Positions 43,434-52,644 of a stretch of 64,000 bases of DNA are shown here, piece by piece. The stretch lies in the NCBI RefSeq assembly GCF_004358345.1, contig NZ_CP037952.1, positions 4,960,001 through 5,024,000 on the forward strand, given 5' to 3'. The stretch's first letter is position 1. Each line of letters starts with the position of its first letter. A model generated the notes under the pieces. That model was not told where the DNA came from. It saw only the letters and a program-made list of their open reading frames with translations, and did not search any database. This stretch comes from Parashewanella spongiae (lineage in GTDB: Bacteria; Pseudomonadota; Gammaproteobacteria; Enterobacterales; Shewanellaceae). The position numbers were made by a program, and so were the translations under genes.

Positions 43434-44723
43434 TCAAATTGCAATCCGTTTGGCTCTTCCTCTCACGCCAGCAAAAATTGCTGCTGCAATATGTTCAGGA
43501 AATTGTGTTGGGATCTTACTTTCCACCAGCTCAATCGCTGTTTCTAACTCATCAGCAATGCGCTCTAACGTTTGCTTAGCGGCAAGCTCAGAATAACCAA
43601 CCTGTCTTGCGGTAGATAAAAAGTGTCGAGGCAGGATCTTATCCCACTTCCATTGGGTATTTTTTCCTTTTAATGACATCGCCATTTTTATTTTTTGCTT
43701 TGCCAAACCACCTGGTTTTTGCATTAACGGGTGAGCTGACAATATGTCGTACAGTGGTGTCATTCGATACCGATTATCCGGCATTAAGTACACACTGAAA
43801 TTTTTCGCATGACCATCGATGCCCGCTAATAACCAAAATAATATTTGGCTACTGAAAAAAGTGTCTCTATCTTCTTTACAAGAAGAAGCGCTCAGCAGTT
43901 TCATGCAGGCCTGAATATCAGGACCACCATCCGCTTGATATTTCAATGCTGATGACATTCCCATAGCCTGGCAAAAATCTTCTTGAGGCAGACGCATTAG
44001 CCAAGAACCATCTCTGGCATATTTACGGTCAAAGCGTTCAACACTCAGTACTCGTTGCGATCCAAACTGTACCACTTCACTGCGAGCGGCTTCAAACCCT
44101 AATGCCCGAGCGAGCTCTAAACAAACAAATTCGTTTTCGCAACTTTCCGACAAGTCGATATTCACATGCGGCAACTCCCCCATTGGCAATTTTAAAATAT
44201 GGCTGGTGGGCGTTGATCCTATGGGCTTATTCCAGGTATCTCCGATTTTAAGCAAAGCTGTTTTCTCTTGGGCTCCGGCAATGGAGATCCGAAAATCCGT
44301 ATCCTCGGCCAGCATTCCCAATGGAGCTTCACGGTAACCAGCCAATAGCTGCTCGATATCGGTTTCGGTCAGTGACTCATATTGCATGGTCTTAACGGAA
44401 ACCGGAGCATGTTGAGATAATTGAATGGCTCCGACGCAATCGTGGCCAATAGCAGCTAACAAATCAAAAGCATGATTGGTGGATAATTGAAATCGTGATT
44501 GAATTTTATTTCGTATCGCTGGGTTATCAGGCAATAAATTGTCGAAGAAGTTATAGACGATCTCACCAGAATACTTTTGTGCGGTTAATGGCAAAGAGAG
44601 CGAAATGGGCCTAGCCCCCGCCGTTGATAGCCACTCAGATGTGTATTCAAAATAAAGACCACCATGCTTGTCTTTAGATAAATACCCCACCACGAAATCA
44701 TTCAAGCTGACATGCAATTTCAT
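43434..44723 (-). CDS. hipA: HipA-family kinase toxin
   Basis: This 429-residue Ser/Thr kinase is of the HipA type, which phosphorylates glutamyl-tRNA synthetase or related targets and causes persistence. It has the N-terminal subdomain MKLHVSLNDFVVGYL, the P-loop-like RISIAGAQEKTALL near 147, RSEVVQFGSQRVLSVERFDR and the catalytic ... GIDGHAKNFSVYLM (Asp, His, Asn). The start 44723 (GGTGAG ahead) leaves 2 bp after the hipB stop, so the pair is coupled. Confidence 0.92.
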   Translation of the reverse strand: MKLHVSLNDFVVGYLSKDKHGGLYFEYTSEWLSTAGARPISLSLPLTAQKYSGEIVYNFFDNLLPDNPAIRNKIQSRFQLSTNHAFDLLAAIGHDCVGAIQLSQHAPVSVKTMQYESLTETDIEQLLAGYREAPLGMLAEDTDFRISIAGAQEKTALLKIGDTWNKPIGSTPTSHILKLPMGELPHVNIDLSESCENEFVCLELARALGFEAARSEVVQFGSQRVLSVERFDRKYARDGSWLMRLPQEDFCQAMGMSSALKYQADGGPDIQACMKLLSASSCKEDRDTFFSSQILFWLLAGIDGHAKNFSVYLMPDNRYRMTPLYDILSAHPLMQKPGGLAKQKIKMAMSLKGKNTQWKWDKILPRHFLSTARQVGYSELAAKQTLERIADELETAIELVESKIPTQFPEHIAAAIFAGVRGRAKRIAI

Positions 44724-44725
44724 AC

Positions 44726-44977
44726 TCACCATTCCTCAGTCCATTGCCGAGCATCAGGTACGGTTTCATGTTGAGTCTGAAGGTGCACTTCTAGCCCTAG
44801 TTCATGAGCAATTCTAAATAAGGTTTCAATTTTAGACTGATCAGACTGCTTCTCAAACGAAGAGAGCGATGGCTGGTGGAGACCAATTTTTTCGCACACA
44901 TCGGCTTGTGAACGCTTGAGTTGCTTTCTCTGTGCTTTGAGAAAAGACGACAACTCTGCTGGAGAATTCAGTTTCAT
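44726..44977 (-). CDS. hipB: HipB-type HTH antitoxin
   Basis: This 83-residue XRE-type protein (RKQLKRSQADVCEKIGLHQPSLSSFEKQ, helix-turn-helix at about 12-45) precedes hipA in the standard antitoxin-toxin order. It should bind its own promoter and neutralise HipA. It is the outermost island gene before attR. Confidence 0.9.
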   Translation of the reverse strand: MKLNSPAELSSFLKAQRKQLKRSQADVCEKIGLHQPSLSSFEKQSDQSKIETLFRIAHELGLEVHLQTQHETVPDARQWTEEW

Positions 44978-45359
44978 ATATCCCCTCTTTAAGTGAAAAC
45001 CCTAAATTATAACCTGCAACATATAATAATAACTTTATATGCTAAAGGATATAAAATCAAAATAATTACTCGAAGGTAATAGTTGAAAGCATTATCGAGG
45101 GTAAAGAGCTTAAACGAGGTTCAATGAAGTACCCCCTGCATTATCTTTAACAAGCGAAAAGATTTACTGGTAATTATGCAGTTAGGGTATTCATTAACAT
45201 TACACCTTTAAATCAACATATGTGATTTATATGTTTATACAATGATACAAAAAGAGCAATAAACAAGCATAATTCCATCAAATAAAGATCTAATGGTCAG
45301 TACAGAGGTAAGTATAATTAAGTAAAAAAACCTAAAACACCCATATAAAGCCCAGCGAA

Positions 45360-45382
45360 TTAACATTTAACATAAATGTTAA
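45360..45382. promoter_or_regulatory. Perfect inverted repeat beside attR
   Basis: TTAACATTTA (45360-45369) and TAAATGTTAA (45373-45382) flank 3 bp, ending 5 bp from the attR core. It is a candidate integrase or excisionase binding site by position only. Confidence 0.4.
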
Positions 45383-45387
45383 TAAAT

Positions 45388-45407
45388 AGATCCAGAATAT
45401 TGAATAA
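45388..45407 (+). other. attR: right attachment core of the yicC island
   Basis: AGATCCAGAATATTGAATAA matches the yicC 3' end (24230-24249) at 18 of 20 bases in direct orientation. This makes the island about 21.2 kb. The two mismatches (CG to TA) mean one end differs from the core, common when an incoming element brings its own version. Confidence 0.75.
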
Positions 45408-45612
45408 CATTTCACAAGGTTCAACGAAAGTAACTACTCAATAAGTTGTGGTAGTTACACATTTAGGGCATCAAAATTGAAAGACTTTTTAGCCTTAGGA
45501 GAAATTCATGCTCCACTCACTATAAATTCGTCATTTCGCACTGATATGACCGTGATACTGTGCCTTATTTTTTGGCTTTATGGATGATTTATTTCGTCCC
45601 CTTAAGCCCTTA

Positions 45613-45780
45613 GGGATGTCGCAGTTCAAATAATACCACTTTAAATTTCAACGCTTAATTTGTCATACCTGCGAACGCAGGTATCCAGCGACTTGTGCCC
45701 AAATTAACCAAAGACTCTGGACTCCTGCGTTCGCAGGAGTGACGATAAAATTGGTATACATTCTTCCGCCACGTCCCTTA
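45613..45780. repeat. Family E repeat with two REP-like palindromes, copy 2
   Basis: This is an inverted copy of 5136-5305: the ends read TAGGGATGTCGC and GCCACGTCCCTTA, with hairpins ATACCTGCGAACGCAGGTAT and ACTCCTGCGTTCGCAGGAGT. It lies between attR and the large repeat protein. Confidence 0.82.
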
Positions 45781-45991
45781 CCACAGTTTGTAAATCTTAA
45801 ATATATTCCATTTGTACTCATTTAAAAGGCCATTTAACATTTCAAAACCCTGCTGCTAATGCAGTATGAGCTCAAGAAGAAGGCTTCATTTATCTATACC
45901 CGTGATGCTTAAAGAGGCAACTATCAGGGCATTTTCAGGTAAAACGAGTATATAAACTCAAAAACACCCGCCCTTAAAAAAGGTAATAAAC

Positions 45992-48900
45992 ATGGCACTC
46001 ACCTCCACTTCAAATACGGCTTCCGGTGTCATATATGACACTCCCTCGTCCTCAAATAACGCTAATAAGTCTAGCCGTAAAAGGCCGAGGGCTGAAGAAG
46101 GGAAAGTCGGTTCTAAAAAATCGCGTATCACAACGGCGGCGAGTAAATGTTATTTAGTTTCGCAGGATAACAAACTGCCTCAAGAACTTCAGGATACAAT
46201 GGATAGTAAAGGCATTAAAGTTGCTCCTGCATTCACAAAGTTATTATCAAAGGTTAAGGTGCAATCCGAAGAACAACAAGCACAGTACAGCAATAAACTT
46301 ACACTTTTTTTCAAAAAAATAGCCGATACAAAGGTAATAGATACCAGCTTTTTTACCAGCATGATTAATGAGGGTAAGATAAAGAAGTTCTTTAGCTTTA
46401 GTGATAGTCACATCGCTCAGGTGGCGCAAACCAATCCGATGAAACCACTATCGTCGATATTTCATAGATACGGTTTACCTAACGAAGCCGAAATTACGCG
46501 CTTTTTTGAATTGCTGAAACGGCCGGAGCTGTATGAGGACGGAGTATTGAGTTTGTCGCTGCTCAGGTCTCTGTCGTCTATATTTAATGGAAGAGGTCTA
46601 CCTAACGAAGCGGAGATAGAGCGTTTTTTTGAACTCCTGGAACGGCCGCAGATGCAGGAAGACGGCAAATTAAGCCTGCCTCGGATCAAGTCCATATCGT
46701 CGATGTTTAGAGGTCGCGGCCTACCTGACGAAGCGGAGATGACGAAAGTTCTTGAACTGCTGGAACTACCGCAGTTTCAGGACGGCGGTAAATTAAGCCT
46801 GCCGCGGCTCAAGTCCATGTCGTCGATATTTAATGGCTGCGGTCAGCCTGACAAAGTGGAAATGGATCGCTTTACTGAGCTGCTGGAACTGCCGCAGCTG
46901 CAGGAGGGGGGCACATTAAAACTACCGTTGCTCAAATCCCTGTCGTCGATATTGAATGGCCACGGTCTGCCTGATGGAGTAACAGTGACGCGCCTTATTA
47001 AGCTGCTGGAACTGCCTCAGCTGCAGCAAAACGGCAAACTAAGTGTGCCGTTGCTCAAGTCCCTGTCATCGATACTAAGTAGCTTCGGTTTGCCTGACGA
47101 AGCGGATATTACGCGGTTTATTGAAATTGTGAAACTGCCGCAGCTGCAAGAGGGCGACGCATTAAACTTACCGTTATTCAAATCCCTGTCGTCGATATTT
47201 AGTGGCCAAGGCCTGCCTGACGAAACAGAAATGAAGCACTTTTTTCAGCTGCTTGAACTACCGCAGCTGCAGGAGGGCGGTAAAATAAGCCTGCCGTTGC
47301 TCAAATCTCTGTCGTCGATATATCATGGCTGCTGCCTGCCTGACAAAACAGAGATAGAGAGCTTTATTAAGCTGCTAAAACTGCCGCTGTTGCAGATGGA
47401 TGGCACATTAAGCCTACCGTTGCTCAAATCCCTATCGTCGATATTTAATGGTCGCGGTCTGCCTGACGAAGTGGCAATGGAACACTTTATTAAGATTCTC
47501 GAACTGCCGCAACTGCAGGAGAACGGTAGATTAAGCCTGCCGTTGTTCAAATCTCTATCGTCGATACTTAATGCCCGCGGTCTACCTGACAAAGTGGAAA
47601 TGGACCGCTTTATTGAGCTGCTTGAACTACCGAAACTGCAAATGGGCGGCACATTGAGCCTGCCGTTACTCAAATCTCTGTCGTCGATATTTCATGGCCA
47701 CGGTCTGCCTAACGAAGCGGAGATGAAGCGCTTTATTGAGTTACTGAAGCTTCCGCAGCTGCAGGAGGGCGGCACATTGAGTCTGCCGTTACTCAAATCC
47801 TTGTCGTCGATATTTAATTGTCGCGGTCTACCTAACGAAGCGGAGATGAAGCGCTTTATTCAACTGCTGAAAATGCCGCAATTGCAGGATGGCGACAGAT
47901 TAAGCCTACCGCTGTTCAAATCCCTGTCGTCGATATTTAATGGCCGAGGTCTGCCTGACGACGCCAGTATGAAGCGCTTCATTGAGCTACTGGAACTGCC
48001 GCAACTGCAGCAGGGCGGCAGATTAAGTCAACCGCTGTTCAAAAAGTTGTCGTCAATATTTCGTGGCTGTGGTCTGCCTAACGAAACCGATATGAAGCGC
48101 TTTATTGAGCTGCTGGAACTGCCGCAACTTCAGCAGGACGGCAGATTAACTCTGCTGCTGTTCAAATCCTTGTCGCTGATATTTCATCGCCGTGGTCTGC
48201 CTGACGAAGTGTCGATGACGTGTATTGTTAAATTGCTGAAACTGCCACATTTGCATGAGGGTCGCAAATTAAATCTGCACTTGTATATGCTGATATTCGT
48301 TAAAATGATGAGTCGGCCTGTTAATGCTGACAGCTGGTTTAATTTGCTTGAAGACTCTGCGCTGCAGAAAAATGGTCGGATCCACCTTCTCAGATTAGCT
48401 TGTGCTTTTGCGGTTTTCTCGGTGCCGCCAACAGTGGATGAGATAACTAAGCTGTTTTCTTTATTAAACATTGATGGTCAACCCAACGACCAACTACTGA
48501 AGCTCTGTATTCACGAGTGGAAGCAATCATCTCTTAAAGCTGTGAAAAAGGCTTTTTCCTGCTCACCTATCGCAGAGCTGATCACTCACTTTCGCGATAA
48601 GGGTAATGATGAGCTAATATCGCTAAAAGCGTTGGCGTTGACCATTAAAGGTGAGCTTGAGCTGCTGGAAAACTTGCGTAACTACTGCCTATTGAATTCG
48701 TCCGAAATAACGGGATTATCGCTCCCATGCTCAATAAAAATCCATCAAAGGATATTGAGCGCGCTCGGTAAAATCTGTTTTGCCAACGGTCAGCTGGGAT
48801 TAAAATTATTCTTTGCAAATGCGCCTCGTCCTGAGGGAAACCGCCCTCTGGGCGATGAGGAAGTGAGGAAATTCTCCTGCTGGGAACAATTACTCTGTAA

Positions 48901-50482
48901 GCCAATCAATAAAACCATTCTATCCTGTGCTCTCGATTTAAAAAACCAGAATCATGAGAGTGTAAGACATTACTTTCATTTTTGCAGGGTAACCCGCTCA
49001 TGTCCCACATCAACACAATGGGTTAATGCTTTGTATCCGATCGTCCTTAAGGGCGTTAATATTAAAAGTTTGAATCAGGTTCAAGTGTATTTAATTGCAG
49101 CCAGTTTGTTTTCATTTGTGTTAAAAACTGAGATATTTTTTAACGATATCAACTGTTGGCTGGTATTATGCAAGGTATTCAGTACTGCTAATGACCTACA
49201 TCAATTATCAATTTTATTACCAGCTAAGAAATTTTATACCCTTTGCCTAGCGGGAAAAGATTACGGTCAATATCTGAATGCGGCTGTAAAACCCAAAGAA
49301 AAAACGATGAACACACTTAATTTTGGACTGGCCATCAGAGGGGTAGTTTTGCCAGTAAAGTATCCTAGAACAATAAATGCTGTGACTTTTTATGTACTCA
49401 GCAACAGTATGGATACAAATAAAGGAGTCACATTACTCACTGATAAACAATCACAACAAACAGATTGCCCCATGGTGCTTTTTTGTTATTGGTTCAGCTT
49501 ATCCTTTGCCAGCGCCCATACTCCTTACCATATTAATCAAGATGATATTCGTCTGCTCAATATTGATGATGAAGTGATTGAGCTGCCCTTTCCTCAGTTA
49601 AGCTTAAGTACTCAAAATAGTATCACTATCAGCAACTGGTCTGCCGATGAGCTTTCTTTGTTTATTAATACATTAATCAGTGACTTTCCGGCTGAGTTTG
49701 CTAACAACTGTCCGCAAGCCGTTGTCAGTACTGACGTTATACAACGAAATGAGCCGTTGTCACAAAAGCAAGCGCCAAGAGCCACAAACAACAAGCAGGC
49801 ACAGCAGGAAATTTGGCTTGATATAGACATGATTGAGAAGTGTATACAAAGTGGCTTGCTCCTGACCTCGGAAGTCCACCGCAGTATCGTGTATCATGCA
49901 GACTCTTTGAGTTCCCCTACATTAAAAGCGCTCCTTGAGAAATATTCGTTCTGCGACGTACCTAGCCAATTGAGAGAGAGACTAGGTTCATCCGTGCAGT
50001 ACAAAAATATACCGTTCACTTCATGGCATCACGATGGTGCAGCGACGAATGACACGGAGCAAGAGTTTGAGCCTATGGATACGAGCGCCAGCCAAGGTGG
50101 TGAAGATGAGGCAATTTTGTCTTTAATGGATGACGATGACCTTTCGGGTACTACCTCGTTAAGTAAGGATAATCAGCCGGTGCAATTAAGTGAGTTTAGT
50201 GAGGAATGGCAGAGCGGTTTACTTGTGGATTTATCGATTGCAAACTCTCACCCAATTTTAAATAAGCCTCAACTGGACTCAAAAGACGTTGAGATGCTGT
50301 TAGATCGTATTGAGGAGTTCACCCTCTCAGAATTAACAATTATGCTGAGCAGAATGGGCAGTGATATCGATAGTACATTAGTCAAACGACTTGATGAAGC
50401 CTATGATATCCAGCAACAAACCAGATTACGTTTTAATGCCGCGAACTATGAGGACGAGCTTTCCTTCATGGATATTTTCTGA
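45992..50482 (+). CDS. Giant 41-residue-repeat protein with nuclear-targeting-like motif (candidate host-directed effector)
   Basis: This 1496-residue protein belongs to no family I recognise. Residues 1-28 are Ser/Thr/Asn-rich with no signal peptide, as in type III secretion leaders. Residues 29-45 form a bipartite basic motif RKRPR-x8-KKSR. Residues 151-765 are fifteen tandem repeats, each exactly 41 residues (123 bp). They open KSLSSIF, have a variable triplet at 8-10, then GLP at 11-13, and close with a leucine-rich helix (FIELLELPQLQ at 21-31) and a short helix (LSLPLL). Two degenerate repeats follow to about 845. A non-repeat region (850-1340) leads to an acidic end (1354-1388 and EDELSFMDIF at the C terminus). 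A clear AAGG site precedes the ATG. Two-helix repeats imply a superhelical solenoid binding nucleic acid or protein. Function is inferred, not known. Confidence 0.7.
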   Translation: MALTSTSNTASGVIYDTPSSSNNANKSSRKRPRAEEGKVGSKKSRITTAASKCYLVSQDNKLPQELQDTMDSKGIKVAPAFTKLLSKVKVQSEEQQAQYSNKLTLFFKKIADTKVIDTSFFTSMINEGKIKKFFSFSDSHIAQVAQTNPMKPLSSIFHRYGLPNEAEITRFFELLKRPELYEDGVLSLSLLRSLSSIFNGRGLPNEAEIERFFELLERPQMQEDGKLSLPRIKSISSMFRGRGLPDEAEMTKVLELLELPQFQDGGKLSLPRLKSMSSIFNGCGQPDKVEMDRFTELLELPQLQEGGTLKLPLLKSLSSILNGHGLPDGVTVTRLIKLLELPQLQQNGKLSVPLLKSLSSILSSFGLPDEADITRFIEIVKLPQLQEGDALNLPLFKSLSSIFSGQGLPDETEMKHFFQLLELPQLQEGGKISLPLLKSLSSIYHGCCLPDKTEIESFIKLLKLPLLQMDGTLSLPLLKSLSSIFNGRGLPDEVAMEHFIKILELPQLQENGRLSLPLFKSLSSILNARGLPDKVEMDRFIELLELPKLQMGGTLSLPLLKSLSSIFHGHGLPNEAEMKRFIELLKLPQLQEGGTLSLPLLKSLSSIFNCRGLPNEAEMKRFIQLLKMPQLQDGDRLSLPLFKSLSSIFNGRGLPDDASMKRFIELLELPQLQQGGRLSQPLFKKLSSIFRGCGLPNETDMKRFIELLELPQLQQDGRLTLLLFKSLSLIFHRRGLPDEVSMTCIVKLLKLPHLHEGRKLNLHLYMLIFVKMMSRPVNADSWFNLLEDSALQKNGRIHLLRLACAFAVFSVPPTVDEITKLFSLLNIDGQPNDQLLKLCIHEWKQSSLKAVKKAFSCSPIAELITHFRDKGNDELISLKALALTIKGELELLENLRNYCLLNSSEITGLSLPCSIKIHQRILSALGKICFANGQLGLKLFFANAPRPEGNRPLGDEEVRKFSCWEQLLCKPINKTILSCALDLKNQNHESVRHYFHFCRVTRSCPTSTQWVNALYPIVLKGVNIKSLNQVQVYLIAASLFSFVLKTEIFFNDINCWLVLCKVFSTANDLHQLSILLPAKKFYTLCLAGKDYGQYLNAAVKPKEKTMNTLNFGLAIRGVVLPVKYPRTINAVTFYVLSNSMDTNKGVTLLTDKQSQQTDCPMVLFCYWFSLSFASAHTPYHINQDDIRLLNIDDEVIELPFPQLSLSTQNSITISNWSADELSLFINTLISDFPAEFANNCPQAVVSTDVIQRNEPLSQKQAPRATNNKQAQQEIWLDIDMIEKCIQSGLLLTSEVHRSIVYHADSLSSPTLKALLEKYSFCDVPSQLRERLGSSVQYKNIPFTSWHHDGAATNDTEQEFEPMDTSASQGGEDEAILSLMDDDDLSGTTSLSKDNQPVQLSEFSEEWQSGLLVDLSIANSHPILNKPQLDSKDVEMLLDRIEEFTLSELTIMLSRMGSDIDSTLVKRLDEAYDIQQQTRLRFNAANYEDELSFMDIF
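46442..48286 (+). repeat. Fifteen in-frame 123-bp coding repeats
   Basis: Fifteen consecutive units of 123 bp with no length variation. DNA similarity between units is high around TCGTCGATATTTAATGG and CTGCCTGACGAAG. The encoded loop triplets in order are HRY, NGR, RGR, NGC, NGH, SSF, SGQ, HGC, NGR, NAR, HGH, NCR, NGR, RGC, HRR. Units 1 and 15 are the most diverged, as in arrays that expand internally. Confidence 0.95.
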
Positions 50483-50579
50483 TTACACATCATCTCCACC
50501 GCCATAACATCAAAGTGATCGTTACTTAGCCAGTGGTTTCGCAACAAAATCTATAATAATTTGATTTTAAAAAGATAAT

Positions 50580-50811
50580 CCTAAATAAATCGGTTGGGAG
50601 CGTTCATATACGCAGAAAAAATTACTGATAGCAAGGCATAAATAGCAGCAAGTAGTGGTTCTACTTGCAAAATTTATAACGCAGCTAGCGGTGATTTTGG
50701 CATGTATATGAATGTTCAGCACTCACCTAATAGGTGAATTAGGGTTGTTTAGTTTTGTATCTAATTTCAATAAATTAAAGTTAAATTGTGCGTTCAACCG
50801 ATTTATTTAGG
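50580..50811. repeat. MITE family B, complete copy
   Basis: A 232-bp element with ends CCTAAATAAATCGGTTG and its inverse, flanked by a perfect 5-bp duplication ATAAT (50575-50579 and 50812-50816). It carries no gene. Its right half matches 5015-5112 (inverted) and 52805-52921. Confidence 0.9.
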
Positions 50812-51080
50812 ATAATGAAAATATTATTTATAGTGAAGATAGTTATATGAAGTTTATGGTTTAGTTGCTTACGCAGCTTACATAGAAACGCATTATTATT
50901 GATTTGATTATCCTATATAATTCTACGACTTCTCAAATTTTGGTTTTTGATTTTTTTATTGAAATTCATTATGAAAAGTTCGATGTGCTGTTTTATATTT
51001 ATAACCCAGCGCTACAGTGAAAAGAATTGGTCACAATGAATTCCAGTATTTGATCACTTTTAAGCTTTATATTTTGGCTT

Positions 51081-52169
51081 ATGTTATTAATAAAAGCTGT
51101 TAAACGTAGAGAGCTTATTTTGAAATTAATCACTGCGATAAAGTTCACAAATATATTAGCCTTGGCCTTGGTTGTCTCTACACAAGTTGTAGCCAACGAC
51201 AGATGTGCGTACTCCAACTCACCTCTTAAAACAAAAGATAAAATAGACATCTATGCCCATCGTGGTTTTAGAGCACTCGCCCCTGAAAACACTCTTATTG
51301 GCTATGAGACAACTCTTAATCTCGGTGTGGATGTAGTCGATATTGATGTCAATATGACAAAAGACGGTGTTTTGGTTGCCACTCACGATTATAAGCTCAA
51401 CCCTCAATCAACTAAAGATAAGTTCGGTAAATGGATAAATCTGCCTATTGCAGTTCGCTCGCTAACACTAAAACAATTACAAACCTTCACTGTTGGTGAG
51501 TTGAAAACAAACTCACGGTTAAAAAAAATGTACCCATATCGAGTCGACAAAAAACACATCATCATCCCGACACTTGAGCAAGTTATCGATTTTGTACAAG
51601 CCAATAAACAAAGGCCTATCCGTTTTCAAATAGAAATGAAGACAGATCCTACAATCAGAAATATCACCGTTGCACCAAAGGTTATGGCTAAGGCCTTAGC
51701 TAAAGTGATCAACCATAAACAAATTACTGCAAATACTGAGGTACAAGCTTTTGAATGGGCCGCCTTGCTAGAGTTAAAAAAATTAGTACCTAAGGTGAAG
51801 ACAGCATTTTTAAGCTCTCAATCCTACAGCCCTTATTCACATGCCGATCAAGTCTCTATTGGCGATGGGTATTTATGGACTGCTCCCTTAAAAGCCGCTG
51901 ATTTTAGCTTTAATTATCCGCAAATGGTACATAAGCTAAATGGTGATTTATGGGAACCCTTCGAAATGGAACTGACTAAAAAGGCACTCAATGAAGCTCA
52001 GTCACTTGGGATAAAAATCGTTACTTGGGGTTGGACTGAACAGCAAGGCACCGATTTTAACTACGCAAAAATCCAACAACTTATGTGTTGGGGAGTGGAT
52101 GGAATTATCACTGACAGACCTGACATTTTACGAGGCATGCTCGTTTCCCATGGTTTTCCTGTACCATAA
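51081..52169 (+). CDS. Exported glycerophosphodiester phosphodiesterase
   Basis: GDPD enzymes split glycerophosphodiesters into glycerol-3-phosphate and an alcohol. The protein (up to 362 residues) has the catalytic HRGFRALAPENT, Glu/Asp site VVDIDVNMTKDG, His in VATHDYKLNP and a conserved C-terminal TWGWTEQQ ... DGIITDRPD. A signal peptide ends near STQVVAND. The signal looks best if translation starts at the TTG 51120 (KLITAIKFTNILALALVV) preceded by AGAGAG; the upstream ATG 51081 adds a basic stretch. It probably acts in the periplasm, GlpQ-like. Confidence 0.9.
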   Translation: MLLIKAVKRRELILKLITAIKFTNILALALVVSTQVVANDRCAYSNSPLKTKDKIDIYAHRGFRALAPENTLIGYETTLNLGVDVVDIDVNMTKDGVLVATHDYKLNPQSTKDKFGKWINLPIAVRSLTLKQLQTFTVGELKTNSRLKKMYPYRVDKKHIIIPTLEQVIDFVQANKQRPIRFQIEMKTDPTIRNITVAPKVMAKALAKVINHKQITANTEVQAFEWAALLELKKLVPKVKTAFLSSQSYSPYSHADQVSIGDGYLWTAPLKAADFSFNYPQMVHKLNGDLWEPFEMELTKKALNEAQSLGIKIVTWGWTEQQGTDFNYAKIQQLMCWGVDGIITDRPDILRGMLVSHGFPVP

Positions 52170-52404
52170 TATCACTCAAGTATTTATTGTTTATCAATTA
52201 ATTATTTATAAAAAGTTAGATGAAGCCCACGTTTCGCACCTTGAATTAATTAATTTTCAATATTGATACAAAAGTCTCAATTAATAAGCTTTTACTGACA
52301 ATAGATCACAAACTTTATAGCAATTAGATCACATACAGACTTCAAAATCATTGGCATGATGTAGCTTATTTTGTCAAAGAATTTATCGATTTTTATGGGT
52401 TCAA

Positions 52405-52639
52405 CCTAAAAACATCAGTTGAACGCTGAATATACGAGTAACTGTTTGAGCGCAATACGATGATTTTATCATCATAGCTTTCACCCAATGAGTGAAGTGC
52501 TCTACGCTCACAAGCTTACGAAAATGACTGCTATTTGCGTTGTGACTTTTGCGAGTAGAATAACTACTTGCTGCAAGCTACGCCTTACTATCAGCCATTT
52601 TCTCTACGCCTGAGAACGCAGTCAACTGATGTTTCTAGG
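52405..52639. repeat. MITE family A, copy 2
   Basis: A 235-bp element close to 4692-4924, with ends CCTAAAAACATCAGTTGA and the inverse of CCTAGAAACATCAGTTGA. It is flanked by 5-bp duplications TTCAA (52400-52404, 52640-52644). It has inserted into the transposase remnant next to it. Confidence 0.88.
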
Positions 52640-52644
52640 TTCAA

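Noticed and set aside
43381-43596. Plus-strand frame between Fic and HipA
   Set aside because: Most of it is antisense to the hipA 3' end, and its composition is not family-like.
24250-45387. Origin of transfer of an SXT-mobilised island
   Set aside because: Known yicC islands carry an oriT, but I could not recognise one by eye; it would need alignment to the SXT oriT.
46442-48286. CRISPR array or non-coding satellite
   Set aside because: The 123-bp units are in frame, code without stops and differ mostly at the protein level in a patterned way. There are no short identical repeats with unique spacers.
46462-48471. Minus-strand open frames under the large repeat protein
   Set aside because: They are shadows of the repeat array: Ser/Arg/Asn-rich, with no ribosome-binding sites and no family-like sequence.
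52340-52404. Continuation of the IS66-like transposase beyond MITE A2
   Set aside because: Removing A2 and one TTCAA keeps the frame open for some codons, but the residues do not resemble the expected TnpC sequence.
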